DNA from: Larkinella sp. C7
Lineage (GTDB): Bacteria > Bacteroidota > Bacteroidia > Cytophagales > Spirosomataceae
Direction: 5' to 3'
Length of the DNA: 64,000 bases
NCBI RefSeq assembly: GCF_006149005.1
Contig: NZ_VBSL01000003.1
Location: 612,955-676,954 of the forward strand
In this document: one piece after another, positions 50,905-60,221 of the stretch
How the letters are laid out: every line of letters begins with the position of its first letter
Numbering within the stretch: position 1 is the first letter of the stretch
Translations under genes and position numbers: made by a program
The notes under the pieces: generated by a model
What the model was told of the DNA's origin: nothing
Seen by the model: the letters and a program-made list of their open reading frames with translations, nothing else
Database searches by the model: none

Positions 50905-53736
50905 ATGACCCATTCCTTTATCCGACCCATCCTGTCCATCGTGTTTCTGTGGGGTGTTGTTTCTGCGCTTCACGCCCAATCCATTGCCCGTTTGCCGGTG
51001 TATTCCAGCGAAGAACTGCGGAGCAAAACCGACTGGCTTTTGGCTGCGCCAGCCCAAAAATCGGCGGTTTATCAAACCAAAGACGGCTTTCTGGCCCTGA
51101 GCAACGGTCTCATTACCCGAACCTTTTCCCACGAACCCAACGGCGCTTCGGTCGGTCTGGATAACCTGACGACGGGGGAATCGCTGCTGCGGTCGGTGTC
51201 GCCCGAAGCCATTCTCTGGATCAACGGCCACGAAATCAAAGTGGGCGGGCTGACCGGCCAGCCCATTCAGAATTACCTGCTGACGGGCTGGCTCAAAACC
51301 ATGAAAGCCGATCCGTATAGCCTGAAAATGCTGACGTATGAGGTGTCTCCGATTAAAAAACGGATGGAGTGGAACCGCCGGACGGCCTGGTCGACGCAGA
51401 AAGCCGACTGGCCCCCCAAGGGACTGGAAGTTACGTTTACGTACGGAACGACGGACGACATCATTCGCAATAACCAAAACCGCCTGACGTCCGATGACCG
51501 GCGCACCAAACTGCTGGACGACGATTTTCGGAGTCTGTCGCCCGACTGGAAAATCGTGGCGTCGCCGGGCAATCAGTCCGCGTCGTTTACGAATGAAGGC
51601 AAAGCGGGTGAAATTCAGATTCCGGCCAGCAGCACGCTGTTTGCGGAACGACCGCTACCCGAAAAAACCGCTGTGGTGATTTGTAAACTCAATTCGGGGA
51701 CGGATCAAAGTGTGTACTACGGGCCGGGTGTGGCGCTCACGTTCGCGGATCGGCCGCCGTTGAAATTCTATCTCTCGCCCGGCAACCAGCAGTTTGGTTT
51801 ACAAAATGGCGATAACGGAGAGTTTTTCGAAGGCTTCGATCCGGCCAAATCCTGGTATCTGCGCATCGAACTGGCGTTGGGTAAAGTGCTTTTGTCGGTA
51901 TCGGAAGACGGTATTGGTTACAAAACGCTTCGCACGCTTGATCTGGCTTCTGTTCCGAAAGGCATCCGGATCGGGAAAACCGATCAGAAAGGCAATACCT
52001 CGGAGCAGCCTGCTTCCCAATCGACGGGCCGCTGCCGGATGGAACAGTTGACCTTGCTCGGCGGCCCGCAGAATCCGGGGGCTGACCTGGATTTTCTGAA
52101 GGGGCTGGTCGTGAAAGTGCATTACGAACTGTACGACGGTTTGCCGCTGCTCAGTAAGTGGGTGACGGTCGAAACCGCATCCGAGGAAGGCTTTGTACTG
52201 AACAACCTCCGAACCGAACACCTGGCCGTAACCGAAGCCGAAAGCTCCGTGGAAGCCAAACGGCGCTGGGAATTGCCCCCAATATTTGCCCAGAGTGATT
52301 TTGCGTTCCAGTCGATGGCGCCCAACGCGTCCGAAAATGCCTGTGTCGAGTGGCAGGAAGACGCGACCTACCGTACGCAGGTGAATTATAACCTCAAAAC
52401 GCCGTCGGTGCTGGTTTGCCAACCCCGGCAGGGCGTTGGGCAGAAGATCGCTCGCGGGCAGCCGTTTGAAAGCATGCGGCTTTGGGAATTGCTCTACGAC
52501 TCAGGAGACCGGGAACGCCGGGGGCTGGCGCAGCGGAAAATGTACCGCACGATCGCGCCCTGGGTGACCGAAAATCCGATCCTGATGCACATCCGCAGTT
52601 CGGCCGATGCCGACGTGAAAAAAGCCGTTGATCAGTGCGCGGAAGCCGGTTTCGAAATGGCCATTCTGACGTTCGGCAGCGGTTTTAACATCGAAGATTC
52701 GACCCGGCAAAACCGGCAGCGCATGAAGGCGTTGAAGGACTATGCCGCTTTGAAAGGAATTGCCCTTGGCGGGTATTCCCTGCTGGCGAGCCGGTCGATC
52801 GATCAAGAAAATGACGTGGTGATGCCGAAGCCCGGTATGAGTCCCACCTTCGGTCATTCGCCCTGTCTGGAAAGTGCCTGGGGGCAGCGGTATTTCGAAA
52901 ATTTATACCGTTTTTACAAAGAAACCGGCATGGATATCCTGGAGCACGACGGTTCTTACCCGGGCGATATTTGCGCTTCCACGAGTCACCCCGGCCACGT
53001 GGGTCTGGAAGATTCGCAGTGGAAACAATTTGCCCGCATCCGCGATTTTTACCAGTGGTGTCGCGGGAAAGGCATTTACCTGAACGTGCCCGACTGGTAT
53101 TTTCTGGCGGGGAGCAACAAGATTGCGATGGGCTATCGCGAAACGAACTGGTCGCTGCCCCGTGAATACCAGGAGATTATCGAACGGCAGAACATCTACG
53201 ACGGTACCTGGGAAAAAACGCCGTCGATGGGCTGGATGTTCGTGCCGCTGGTCGAATACCACGGCGGTGGTCCGGCGGCTACCATCGAACCGCTGAAAGA
53301 CCATTTACCGCATTATGAGCAGCGGATGGCCAATCTGTTCGGGGCGGGTGTGCAGGCGTGTTACCGTGGACCGCAGTTGTACGACGCGCCGGAAACCAAA
53401 GCCGTGGTGAAAAAATGGGTGGGTTTTTACAAGAAACACCGCCCCATTCTGGACGCTGACCTCATCCACCTCCGCCGACCCGACGGGCGGGATTACGACG
53501 CCATTCTGCACGTCGATGCTGCCGGTAAGGAAAAAGGCCTGCTGATGGTATACAATCCACTGGATGAGCCGATTACGAGAACGTTGACGGTCGATCTATA
53601 CTACACGGGTTTGAAAAACCGGGTTTCCATCAGCCAGCAGGACGGCGCGTTTGCGAGTCGGGCGCTGGACGGAAGCAAACTGACGCTTCGGGTTACTATT
53701 CCTGCAAAAAGTCAAACCTGGTACGTATTTCAATAA
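50905..53736 (+). CDS. Secreted glycoside hydrolase, alpha-galactosidase/clan GH-D-like, with inserted beta-sandwich
   Basis: A 943-residue exported protein (signal peptide MTHSFIRPILSIVFLWGVVS, then ALHAQ). N-terminal beta-supersandwich, about 45-200 and 380-560, interrupted by a LamG-like region at about 203-380 (LLDDDFRSLSPDWKIVASPG ... YLRIELALGKVLLSVSEDGI). A TIM barrel follows at about 590-850, with TFGSGFNIEDS and the candidate nucleophile Asp in GMDILEHDGSYPGDIC. The end is a small C-terminal beta domain. It resembles GH36-like enzymes of Bacteroidota acting on alpha-galactosides; substrate unknown. The start at 50905 is set by the signal peptide. No SusC/SusD pair lies nearby. Confidence 0.7.
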   Translation: MTHSFIRPILSIVFLWGVVSALHAQSIARLPVYSSEELRSKTDWLLAAPAQKSAVYQTKDGFLALSNGLITRTFSHEPNGASVGLDNLTTGESLLRSVSPEAILWINGHEIKVGGLTGQPIQNYLLTGWLKTMKADPYSLKMLTYEVSPIKKRMEWNRRTAWSTQKADWPPKGLEVTFTYGTTDDIIRNNQNRLTSDDRRTKLLDDDFRSLSPDWKIVASPGNQSASFTNEGKAGEIQIPASSTLFAERPLPEKTAVVICKLNSGTDQSVYYGPGVALTFADRPPLKFYLSPGNQQFGLQNGDNGEFFEGFDPAKSWYLRIELALGKVLLSVSEDGIGYKTLRTLDLASVPKGIRIGKTDQKGNTSEQPASQSTGRCRMEQLTLLGGPQNPGADLDFLKGLVVKVHYELYDGLPLLSKWVTVETASEEGFVLNNLRTEHLAVTEAESSVEAKRRWELPPIFAQSDFAFQSMAPNASENACVEWQEDATYRTQVNYNLKTPSVLVCQPRQGVGQKIARGQPFESMRLWELLYDSGDRERRGLAQRKMYRTIAPWVTENPILMHIRSSADADVKKAVDQCAEAGFEMAILTFGSGFNIEDSTRQNRQRMKALKDYAALKGIALGGYSLLASRSIDQENDVVMPKPGMSPTFGHSPCLESAWGQRYFENLYRFYKETGMDILEHDGSYPGDICASTSHPGHVGLEDSQWKQFARIRDFYQWCRGKGIYLNVPDWYFLAGSNKIAMGYRETNWSLPREYQEIIERQNIYDGTWEKTPSMGWMFVPLVEYHGGGPAATIEPLKDHLPHYEQRMANLFGAGVQACYRGPQLYDAPETKAVVKKWVGFYKKHRPILDADLIHLRRPDGRDYDAILHVDAAGKEKGLLMVYNPLDEPITRTLTVDLYYTGLKNRVSISQQDGAFASRALDGSKLTLRVTIPAKSQTWYVFQ

Positions 53737-53748
53737 GCCCTGACACGG

Positions 53749-54012
53749 TCAGTTCAGACAGCGGGGATTGGTGGCCAGTGTCTGCTTATTCCGCTCTAAT
53801 TCCATCAAAACGGCTTTGGCAAAAGCAACTTTGTCGGACTTCCGGTATTGCTCGATGGGCTGATTGCGGGTCAGTGTAAAGTTCTGATTGGTTTGCTGGC
53901 AAGCGCCCCACAGATCGGGATTGAGTTTGATCTTGTACTGACGGATGGGCGTATCTGCGCCGAACCAGAGATTGATGATGTTGCTAACGGTTGGTTTAAT
54001 GACGACACTCAT
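53749..54012 (-). CDS. Small hypothetical protein
   Basis: An 87-residue frame (MSVVIKPTVSNIINLWFGAD ... VAFAKAVLMELERNKQTLAT) convergent with the hydrolase gene, 12 bases apart. The mix of residues and a hydrophilic helical C-terminus look protein-like. No signal peptide, membrane helix or known motif is seen. A TACCTTCG element near 54040 on the minus strand resembles the -7 box with one mismatch, without a matching -33 TTG. Function unknown. Confidence 0.5.
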   Translation of the reverse strand: MSVVIKPTVSNIINLWFGADTPIRQYKIKLNPDLWGACQQTNQNFTLTRNQPIEQYRKSDKVAFAKAVLMELERNKQTLATNPRCLN

Positions 54013-54347
54013 GATGTGGTTGTGGTATGTGTTAATAAGCCGAAGGTAAAGTTCCGATAAATAACTTGCTAAATAATTTTGTGTCAGCGGTTAAAATGAC
54101 GGTTTAAGCCGCTAAAAACCGTGGATGAAGTGGTATGTTTTGCAATAATCGATTTTTGCCAATTATTATTTAGTAACGACAAGCCGCTCCCATTGTTCTG
54201 CTCTTTGCTAAAAATTTGACCCTTTTTTTAGTAAATGGATTTTTTTACAAATAGTATTATTTTCTTGCATTATTTGTAGATGATTGGGGCCAAATTAGAG
54301 AATCCCGTGGACAGAATTTGATGGTATGGGCGCTCTGAGAGACCCTG
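54013..54347. other. AT-rich intergenic region before the PQQ dehydrogenase
   Basis: This 335-base gap is AT-rich with several homopolymer tracts and short inverted repeats (for example GCGGTTAAAATGACGGTTTAAGCCGC near 54088, imperfect). It should contain the promoter of the PQQ dehydrogenase gene, but no clear TTG-N20-TAnnTTTG pair was recognised. No coding frame is credible. Confidence 0.4.
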
Positions 54348-56594
54348 ATGTTCAAATACGCTCCTAAACCGAAATCAATGAAAATTAGAAAAATGAATCT
54401 TTTCAAGAAAGGATTCAACACTCGGATGCACAACGTGGTGACGGCCGGTTTGCTGCTGGGAAGTTGCCTGCTATCGGGTATGGAACTACGGAAGGCGGCC
54501 CCGGATACCGGTAAAGACTGGCCTGCCTACGGGGGGAACAAAGCTGGCAACCGGCACTCGCCACTCTCCCGGATCAACACCGAAAACGTCCGGAATTTGC
54601 AAGTGGCCTGGCAGTATGATGCCTCCGAAAAGCCGGACCCGAATGACCCCGCCCGGAAGCGGGGCCGCGCCATTCAATGCCAGCCGATTGTCGTCAACGG
54701 CATTCTGTATGGCACCACGCCCGAACTGAAACTGTTTGCCCTGAAAGCCGGAACGGGCGAACAACTCTGGAAATTTGAACCCTCGAAAAACGATCGGCTG
54801 AACTCCAACCGGGGTGTGATGTACTGGGAAAACGGGAACGAAAAACGCATTTTGTACACCGTAGGGTCGAGTTTATACGCCGTCAATGCCGAAAGCGGGC
54901 AAATCGTGTCCAGTTTCGGAACCGATGGGCGGGTGGATCTGCACGAAGGGCTACAGACCAATCTGGATCATGACGTCAGCAAGTTGTCGGTGACGGCCAC
55001 GTCGCCCGGAATTATTTACCGAAACACGGTCGTGATGGGTTCAAGCGTATCCGAATCCGGCGATGCGGCACCTGGCCACGTGCGGGCGTTTGATGTGGTG
55101 ACCGGAAAATTGAAGTGGGTTTTTCATACGATTCCGCAACCCGGTGAGGTGGGCTACGACACCTGGCCGAAGGATGCGTATAAGAAAATCGGGGCCACAA
55201 ACAACTGGAGCGGGCTTTCGCTGGATGAGAAACGGGGCGTCGTTTATTTCGGCACCGGCTCTCCTGCTTCGGATTTCTACGGGGGCGACCGCAAAGGCGC
55301 GAATCTGTTTGCCAATTGCATTCTGGCACTGGAGGCCGAAACCGGCAGAATGAAGTGGTATTACCAGACGATTCACCACGATCTGTGGGACCGCGACCAC
55401 CCGAGTCCGCCGAACCTGATTACGTTGAAACGCAACGGAAAAACCGTCGATGCGGTGGTGCAGGCGACGAAAGACGGGTTGGTATATGTGCTGGATCGGG
55501 ACAAGGGCACCTCGCTGTTTCCGGTGGAAGAACGCAAGGTGCCCACGAACGGCTTGCCCGGCGAACACCCGTATCCAACGCAAAAATACCCGCTGAAACC
55601 GCTGCCGCTCAACCGGCAGGTGTATACCGAAGCCGATCTTACCGATCTGTCGCCGGAAGCGCATGCCTACGTGAAAGAGCGGTTTTTGAAAATTAAAACG
55701 GACAACAAATTTGCGCCCCCCAACACCACCGGCACCTTGCTGTTTGGCTACAGCGGTGGTGCCGAATGGGGCGGAAACGCCATCGATCCGCAGGGAATCC
55801 TGTACCAGAACGTCAATGAAGACCCCTGGGAACTGGTTATGACGGAACGGGCCAGCTTGAATGCGCAGAAAAACCCGGTAACGGCGGGGAATGCCCTGTA
55901 TACCGCCAACTGTGCGGCCTGTCATGGGCAGGACCGGCGGGGTAGCGGGCCGGAAATGCCGGGGCTGGTCGATATTGGTAAAAAGCGCTCGGCGGAGGAA
56001 ATCAAAACCCTGCTGAAAACCGGCAGCGGCCGGATGCCTTCGTTCCAGCACCTGTCCGAAAAAGACCGTGATGCCATCGTTGCCTTTTTGCTGAACCGGG
56101 AAAACGGCCCGGCGACGGTTGCCAGTACCCCGGCTCCGGCGGCCACCAACCCGGGTGGTTTTCCGTACGTACCGGCTTACGTGAGTAAAGTCTGGCAGCG
56201 GTTTACGGATCAGGACGGCTATCCGGGCATCAAACCACCCTGGGGAACGCTCAATGCCATCGACCTCAATACCGGGGAGTATCTCTGGCGGGTTCCGTTG
56301 GGCGAATACCCGGAACTGACGAAAAAGGGCATTCCCATCACCGGAACCGACAGCTATGGCGGACCGCTTTCCACGGCGGGCGGGCTGGTGTTTATCGCCG
56401 GTACGCGGGACGAAAAGATCCGGGCGTTCGATAAAAAAACCGGGAAGGTGGTCTGGGAATACCAGCTTCCGGCGGGCGGTTTTGCCACACCCATCACCTA
56501 CGAAATTGACGGGAAACAGTACGTGGTAATTGCCGCTGGCGGGGGCAGAGGCCAGAAAATCGGGGGTCATTACATCGCCTTTGCTCTGAAATAA
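54348..56594 (+). CDS. PQQ-dependent quinoprotein dehydrogenase with embedded cytochrome c domain
   Basis: About 748 residues from 54348 (or 738 from ATG 54378). The N-terminus has a possible lipobox (TAGLLLGSCLLSG), so it may be an outer periplasmic lipoprotein. Propeller repeats of the membrane-type glucose dehydrogenase family are visible: DWPAYGGNKAGNRHSPLSRI, PIVVNGILYGTTPELKLFAL, VYFGTGSPASDFYGGDR and YYQTIHHDLWDRDHPSPPNL. A haem c domain (CAACHGQDRRG, Cys near 522; axial Met in GSGRMPSFQHLS) is inserted before the last blades (IDLNTGEYLWRVPLGEYPEL; YQLPAGGFATPITYEIDGKQ). It oxidises sugars or alcohols in the periplasm and passes electrons to the cytochrome. Substrate not determined. 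Confidence 0.87.
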   Translation: MFKYAPKPKSMKIRKMNLFKKGFNTRMHNVVTAGLLLGSCLLSGMELRKAAPDTGKDWPAYGGNKAGNRHSPLSRINTENVRNLQVAWQYDASEKPDPNDPARKRGRAIQCQPIVVNGILYGTTPELKLFALKAGTGEQLWKFEPSKNDRLNSNRGVMYWENGNEKRILYTVGSSLYAVNAESGQIVSSFGTDGRVDLHEGLQTNLDHDVSKLSVTATSPGIIYRNTVVMGSSVSESGDAAPGHVRAFDVVTGKLKWVFHTIPQPGEVGYDTWPKDAYKKIGATNNWSGLSLDEKRGVVYFGTGSPASDFYGGDRKGANLFANCILALEAETGRMKWYYQTIHHDLWDRDHPSPPNLITLKRNGKTVDAVVQATKDGLVYVLDRDKGTSLFPVEERKVPTNGLPGEHPYPTQKYPLKPLPLNRQVYTEADLTDLSPEAHAYVKERFLKIKTDNKFAPPNTTGTLLFGYSGGAEWGGNAIDPQGILYQNVNEDPWELVMTERASLNAQKNPVTAGNALYTANCAACHGQDRRGSGPEMPGLVDIGKKRSAEEIKTLLKTGSGRMPSFQHLSEKDRDAIVAFLLNRENGPATVASTPAPAATNPGGFPYVPAYVSKVWQRFTDQDGYPGIKPPWGTLNAIDLNTGEYLWRVPLGEYPELTKKGIPITGTDSYGGPLSTAGGLVFIAGTRDEKIRAFDKKTGKVVWEYQLPAGGFATPITYEIDGKQYVVIAAGGGRGQKIGGHYIAFALK

Positions 56595-56924
56595 AGGTCT
56601 GATAACCTGTTGTTTAAAGCCTACTGATGTAGATGTCGGGTCTGAAAAGCGTTGATCCTTTTGCGTGTAAGCCTTACACGAGTCGGCGATGCTGACGCCC
56701 AGAACGTATGAAACACGAAGCGGAATGAATTGACCCTGATCCTGACTGAACTGGCAAAGGGGTTTCCTGAATTGCGGAAGAAATGCCGCTTGCCTCCCAT
56801 CGAAAATTGATTATCAATGATCTTATTAGTATATTTTGCTATAATAAGAGTATGGTAAAACGAAATGAAACTTTAGAGGTAGGTTACATAAGAAGGACAA
56901 TTTCCCGGGTAAACCAAGCTGTAA
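56595..56924. other. Intergenic region with palindromes and a possible gene remnant
   Basis: Contains a perfect palindrome CGTGTAAG-C-CTTACACG at 56664-56680 and an imperfect inverted repeat around TATAATAAGA at about 56820-56850. The latter may be promoter/operator for the next gene. A short frame ending at 56810 (NELTLILTELAKGFPELRKK) looks like a coding remnant but is flanked by stops and is not assigned. Confidence 0.35.
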
Positions 56925-58298
56925 ATGAGAAACTTTTCTTATTTCGGACTACAGATAAGCAACATTAGTTGGAAAGGAGCCTGTCTAGGCTGGTGGTTCC
57001 TAGTGGTTCCCGTTGTGGTCATTGCCCAACCAGGGCATTGGCGGGTTGGTTTGCAATTGGGCGTGGCCCATACCCGCAGTAAATTTACCGCTACGCCTGC
57101 CATACCTGATAACCAATTTACCTTCACGACGCCCACGGGCACCTGGTGGCAAGCCAATCTGGAACGAAATATGACTTCTCATCTGAGCCTTAAAGTAGGC
57201 ATGGGACGCATGCGCTTACCTTATTCAATGTCTCATCGTGTCGCATTAAGAGATGCATCGGGTCGGGTAACGCTGATGAGCGGTGGAAGCTCAGGTGGGG
57301 GTGATGCCTTTTCATACGCATCGATTGGGCTCATTGCCAATACCCGCGCCTGGGGGCCGGTTATCGTAACTGCCGGGCTTGATTTGCAAGGACGTTACAA
57401 CCGACGGGCTAAATCAACGTTTGTTTATGGGGGGTATGGGAGTTCCAGTGTGATCAGAGGCCCGGACACGCTTCGTTTATTCATCTCCAACCGGTTTACA
57501 CCACAACCCACTGGGCTTTTCACCTTAGCCCTTGCCCCTCAACTCGGGGTTGATGTTCGGCTTTCTCAACGCTTATTCCTGGGTGTAGTGGCTACGTATA
57601 ATCTGGGCCTGGGCTATATCCGCCAGGCAACGTCACCGATTCAGATCAACAGTGAACGCTACGAGAGCCGCTTTACCCATAGCGGCAGTTTTATGGGCTA
57701 TCGTGCCGGATTGAAATATTCGATTGGTAAGGTAAAGTCACTGGGCATATTACACTATACGGCCTATAATCAGCCACAGCCTCAAGCCTCCTGGTATGAG
57801 CCGGAACGCGCCCGGACCTTTCGGAGAAAATCCTGGCTGACCGGTGGGCGACTGGGTTATTTTTCTGAACGTTCGTCGCGTCAGTATGAGTTAAGTTTCC
57901 AGGGGTATGGCGGTTATTTTATCTTCAATCAGGTGGCGGTGGGCTTAAAAGGGAAGTACAACCGGGATTATCGCTTTACCACTTTTCCCATCATTCGCTC
58001 CTGGCTCCTGGGACCTATGGTGCGTCTGTATGCAACAAATTCCCGAATAGCTCCTTTCGTTGAAGGATCCTATCAAATGGGGAGAGTACATTTTGATTTG
58101 CAGACGACTCCTTTTCCCTATCCGGCTGTCGAAAGGGGAATCGACTTGCTTTCATTGGGTGCAGGCGTCAGTGCGAGGGTAAGTGATCAGTTTCGGCTTG
58201 ATCTGATGGCTGAAACACAAAAGTTCTCGAACTATCCCCTGAGCAGAGCATCGGCAGTTCGCCCTGAGTTAGGCGTTACCTATTTCATACGAAAATAA
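56925..58298 (+). CDS. Outer-membrane beta-barrel protein of unknown function
   Basis: A 457-residue exported protein. The hydrophobic signal segment is GACLGWWFLVVPVVVIAQPG. About 16-18 alternating amphipathic strands follow (WRVGLQLGVAHTRSKFTATP; LGIDVRLSQRLFLGVVATYN-like; FVEGSYQMGRVHFDLQTTP) and it ends ELGVTYFIRK. This is typical of Bacteroidota outer-membrane barrels (OmpA-beta/PorT-like). It has an AT-richer leader and no partner genes. Specific role unknown. Confidence 0.7.
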   Translation: MRNFSYFGLQISNISWKGACLGWWFLVVPVVVIAQPGHWRVGLQLGVAHTRSKFTATPAIPDNQFTFTTPTGTWWQANLERNMTSHLSLKVGMGRMRLPYSMSHRVALRDASGRVTLMSGGSSGGGDAFSYASIGLIANTRAWGPVIVTAGLDLQGRYNRRAKSTFVYGGYGSSSVIRGPDTLRLFISNRFTPQPTGLFTLALAPQLGVDVRLSQRLFLGVVATYNLGLGYIRQATSPIQINSERYESRFTHSGSFMGYRAGLKYSIGKVKSLGILHYTAYNQPQPQASWYEPERARTFRRKSWLTGGRLGYFSERSSRQYELSFQGYGGYFIFNQVAVGLKGKYNRDYRFTTFPIIRSWLLGPMVRLYATNSRIAPFVEGSYQMGRVHFDLQTTPFPYPAVERGIDLLSLGAGVSARVSDQFRLDLMAETQKFSNYPLSRASAVRPELGVTYFIRK

Positions 58299-58392
58299 TC
58301 CAGATGGCGTCTGGTTAGTGTTTGTAAAACGGAGAGTGTGTGATTTTTTCTACTCCGTTACAACTTTATGAGAAGTGCTTCCCTGCGGATGC

Positions 58393-59589
58393 CTACTCCT
58401 TTGCGTACTTTGATCGAAGTCGCCGGGCGACATCGTCGGCCAGCTCGTCGCGCATGCTATCGTAGAGTTGCCAGCGGGAGGGGGGGAAAGGGTCGGCCCG
58501 TTTAAGTAAAGACCCATTGAGCGCCCGATCGTCACCACTAAAGGTTTCCCATTCCGTAACCCAGTGACGGTTTTCCCCAAAGGATTCCTCCCACAAGACG
58601 TTTCCCGTTTGCGTATCCAACGCCCACATTCGTAAATCAAGGCCGGCGCTAATTTCCAGCCGGTGGGTGGTCAACGTGCCACTGACTTTCTCCATGATGT
58701 CTACTTTGGTGGAGTCGTTGATTTTTTTCTCGCCTACTTTATACGCCTGATTGCTGTAGATGGTGGTGGAAGAGGAAAATGTATTTTCGGCGAAAGGCAA
58801 ATAACCGGTCACCTGCATCTGGACGGCCTGATGAATCGGAAAACCATCGCCTGCCTGTTCAGTGGGCAGGTAAAGCAGTGCAAAAGGGGATGGTTTGGGG
58901 TTGCGTTCAACGCGTTGAAAGATAAGCTGTTGTAGTTTTCGATTCTCCTTGGTACTAATTTCTCGGGTCGGATGCAGGGGGTCGACAACGACGCGGAGGA
59001 TGGCAAAAGGCAAAACCGCTTCGGATTGGGCGCGGGCCTGTCGGTAGTTGGGTACCCAGCTCAGCGCTTTCTGGTAGTGCTGGTAAGCTTCTTTTGCCGC
59101 TAAACGGTTTTCTTCGCGGAAGGTAAAGGCCTGCTCAGCAGCCTGGTACCGGTCGGCCGCGGCCAATTCCCGTACTTCATTCTGCCGATCCACGTACGAA
59201 GCGGGATAGGCCGCCAGCCACTCCGCACAGGCCGGACATTGCCGAACGAAGCCGCGCCGGGCGTTGTCGGTCAGGGTTTGCAGGTGGGTATATTCCTGAA
59301 AAACCGTCTCCCAGCGAAAGGAAACGGGCTGGTTGGGGTCGGTCGGTGCGGCCGCAGAGAGCCGTCGGATGACGTTTTGATGTTGATCGTATGCATGTCG
59401 GAAGGCTTCTTTCAACACCTGAGGAGCTGTTTCGTAGCCCCGTTTAAAGAGCCCGCGCGGCTGATTGAGTCGCTGAGATGCTTTTTGGACTGCGAGGTCG
59501 AAATTGCCCTGATGAAGTGCGGTTTTGCCACTGCTGCACGCCGTCAGCAATGGTACGAATAGGCCGAAGAACAGAACCAGGCGAACCAT
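58393..59589 (-). CDS. Lipoprotein of unknown function with helical repeats
   Basis: A 398-residue lipoprotein with lipobox LLTACSSGK (Cys near 18). The N-terminal half is helical with TPR-like features (QGNFDLAVQKASQRL; EAYQHYQKALSWVPNYRQAR). The C-terminal half contains a beta-rich domain (RMWALDTQTGNVLWEESFGE) reminiscent of CsgG/LPP20-like envelope proteins. It is faced by the convergent barrel gene at 58298. Function not recognised. Confidence 0.75.
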   Translation of the reverse strand: MVRLVLFFGLFVPLLTACSSGKTALHQGNFDLAVQKASQRLNQPRGLFKRGYETAPQVLKEAFRHAYDQHQNVIRRLSAAAPTDPNQPVSFRWETVFQEYTHLQTLTDNARRGFVRQCPACAEWLAAYPASYVDRQNEVRELAAADRYQAAEQAFTFREENRLAAKEAYQHYQKALSWVPNYRQARAQSEAVLPFAILRVVVDPLHPTREISTKENRKLQQLIFQRVERNPKPSPFALLYLPTEQAGDGFPIHQAVQMQVTGYLPFAENTFSSSTTIYSNQAYKVGEKKINDSTKVDIMEKVSGTLTTHRLEISAGLDLRMWALDTQTGNVLWEESFGENRHWVTEWETFSGDDRALNGSLLKRADPFPPSRWQLYDSMRDELADDVARRLRSKYAKE

Positions 59590-59752
59590 ACCGTAAACTA
59601 CATTTTTTTTCCCATTTGACCCATTACCGGATCATGGGTTTATCGTTGACCCCGGGATGGGTCATTCCGTTGGATTGCTTCGTCCTGTTTTTTACCCCGG
59701 ATTTTCTATCTTGCCACCACCAGCACATCCTCCGCTGGTTTCCGGCTGGCTC

Positions 59753-59893
59753 CTGGCCAAACAGTACTACGACCGGCTAAAAGCGCCCCGGAAAGCGTTC
59801 ATCCTCTTCGAGAAATCGGGTCACGATCCTGCCTGGGAAGAAGCCCAACGTTTTAATAGTGAGCTGGTCCGTATTCACAAACTGGTCAACTAG
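59753..59893 (+). pseudogene. C-terminal remnant of an alpha/beta hydrolase gene
   Basis: The frame LAKQYYDRLKAPRKAFILFE, then KSGHDPAWEEAQRFNSELVR, matches the last quarter of proline-iminopeptidase-like alpha/beta hydrolases, including the catalytic His (SGHDP). No matching upstream part exists; the preceding bases are low-similarity proline-rich translation. The gene was therefore truncated at its 5' end. Confidence 0.6.
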
Positions 59894-59930
59894 TCACCCA
59901 CCCTGGGTATTTCGCTGCTGAAATAGCGGG

Positions 59931-60137
59931 CTACACCGGTTTCGCGGCTTTGGTGATCCGTTTGCGAATGCGGCTGAGTGATTCGGGCGTTACGCCGAGG
60001 TGGCTGGCCAGTTGGTGTTGTGGGACGCGTTGGAGGGTCTCAAGATACCGGATCGGCGGCTGATCGTTGCTTGACGTTGGGTAAGAAATGAGCCGTTGCC
60101 GCTTTTGTGGTACGGGGCCGCCACCGTGCGGTAGCAT
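59931..60137 (-). pseudogene. C-terminal remnant of a Crp/Fnr-family regulator
   Basis: The end of this frame, LQRVPQHQLASHLGVTPESL followed by SRIRKRI, is the characteristic C-terminal helix-turn-helix of Bacteroidota Crp/Fnr regulators (Q-R-V-P...LASYLGVTPE.LS.IRK). The cyclic-nucleotide-binding domain is absent and the upstream sequence looks rearranged. The product, if made, would be only the DNA-binding tail. It is convergent with the hydrolase remnant, so the two mark a decayed region. Confidence 0.6.
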
Positions 60138-60221
60138 TCCTGGTCCATTTTTGCCGGCCTTATCAGCCTGCGTGCCTGTAAGTTACTTTTTTTGACATAA
60201 ATGACAATGATCCTAAACCGC

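Noticed and set aside
55041..56570. 509-codon minus-strand frame opposite the PQQ dehydrogenase
   Set aside because: Antisense shadow typical of high third-position GC genes; no domains, and the plus frame has haem and propeller motifs.
56701..56810. Short coding-like remnant (NELTLILTELAKGFPELRKK)
   Set aside because: Too short, flanked by stops and no family recognised; noted only in the intergenic entry.
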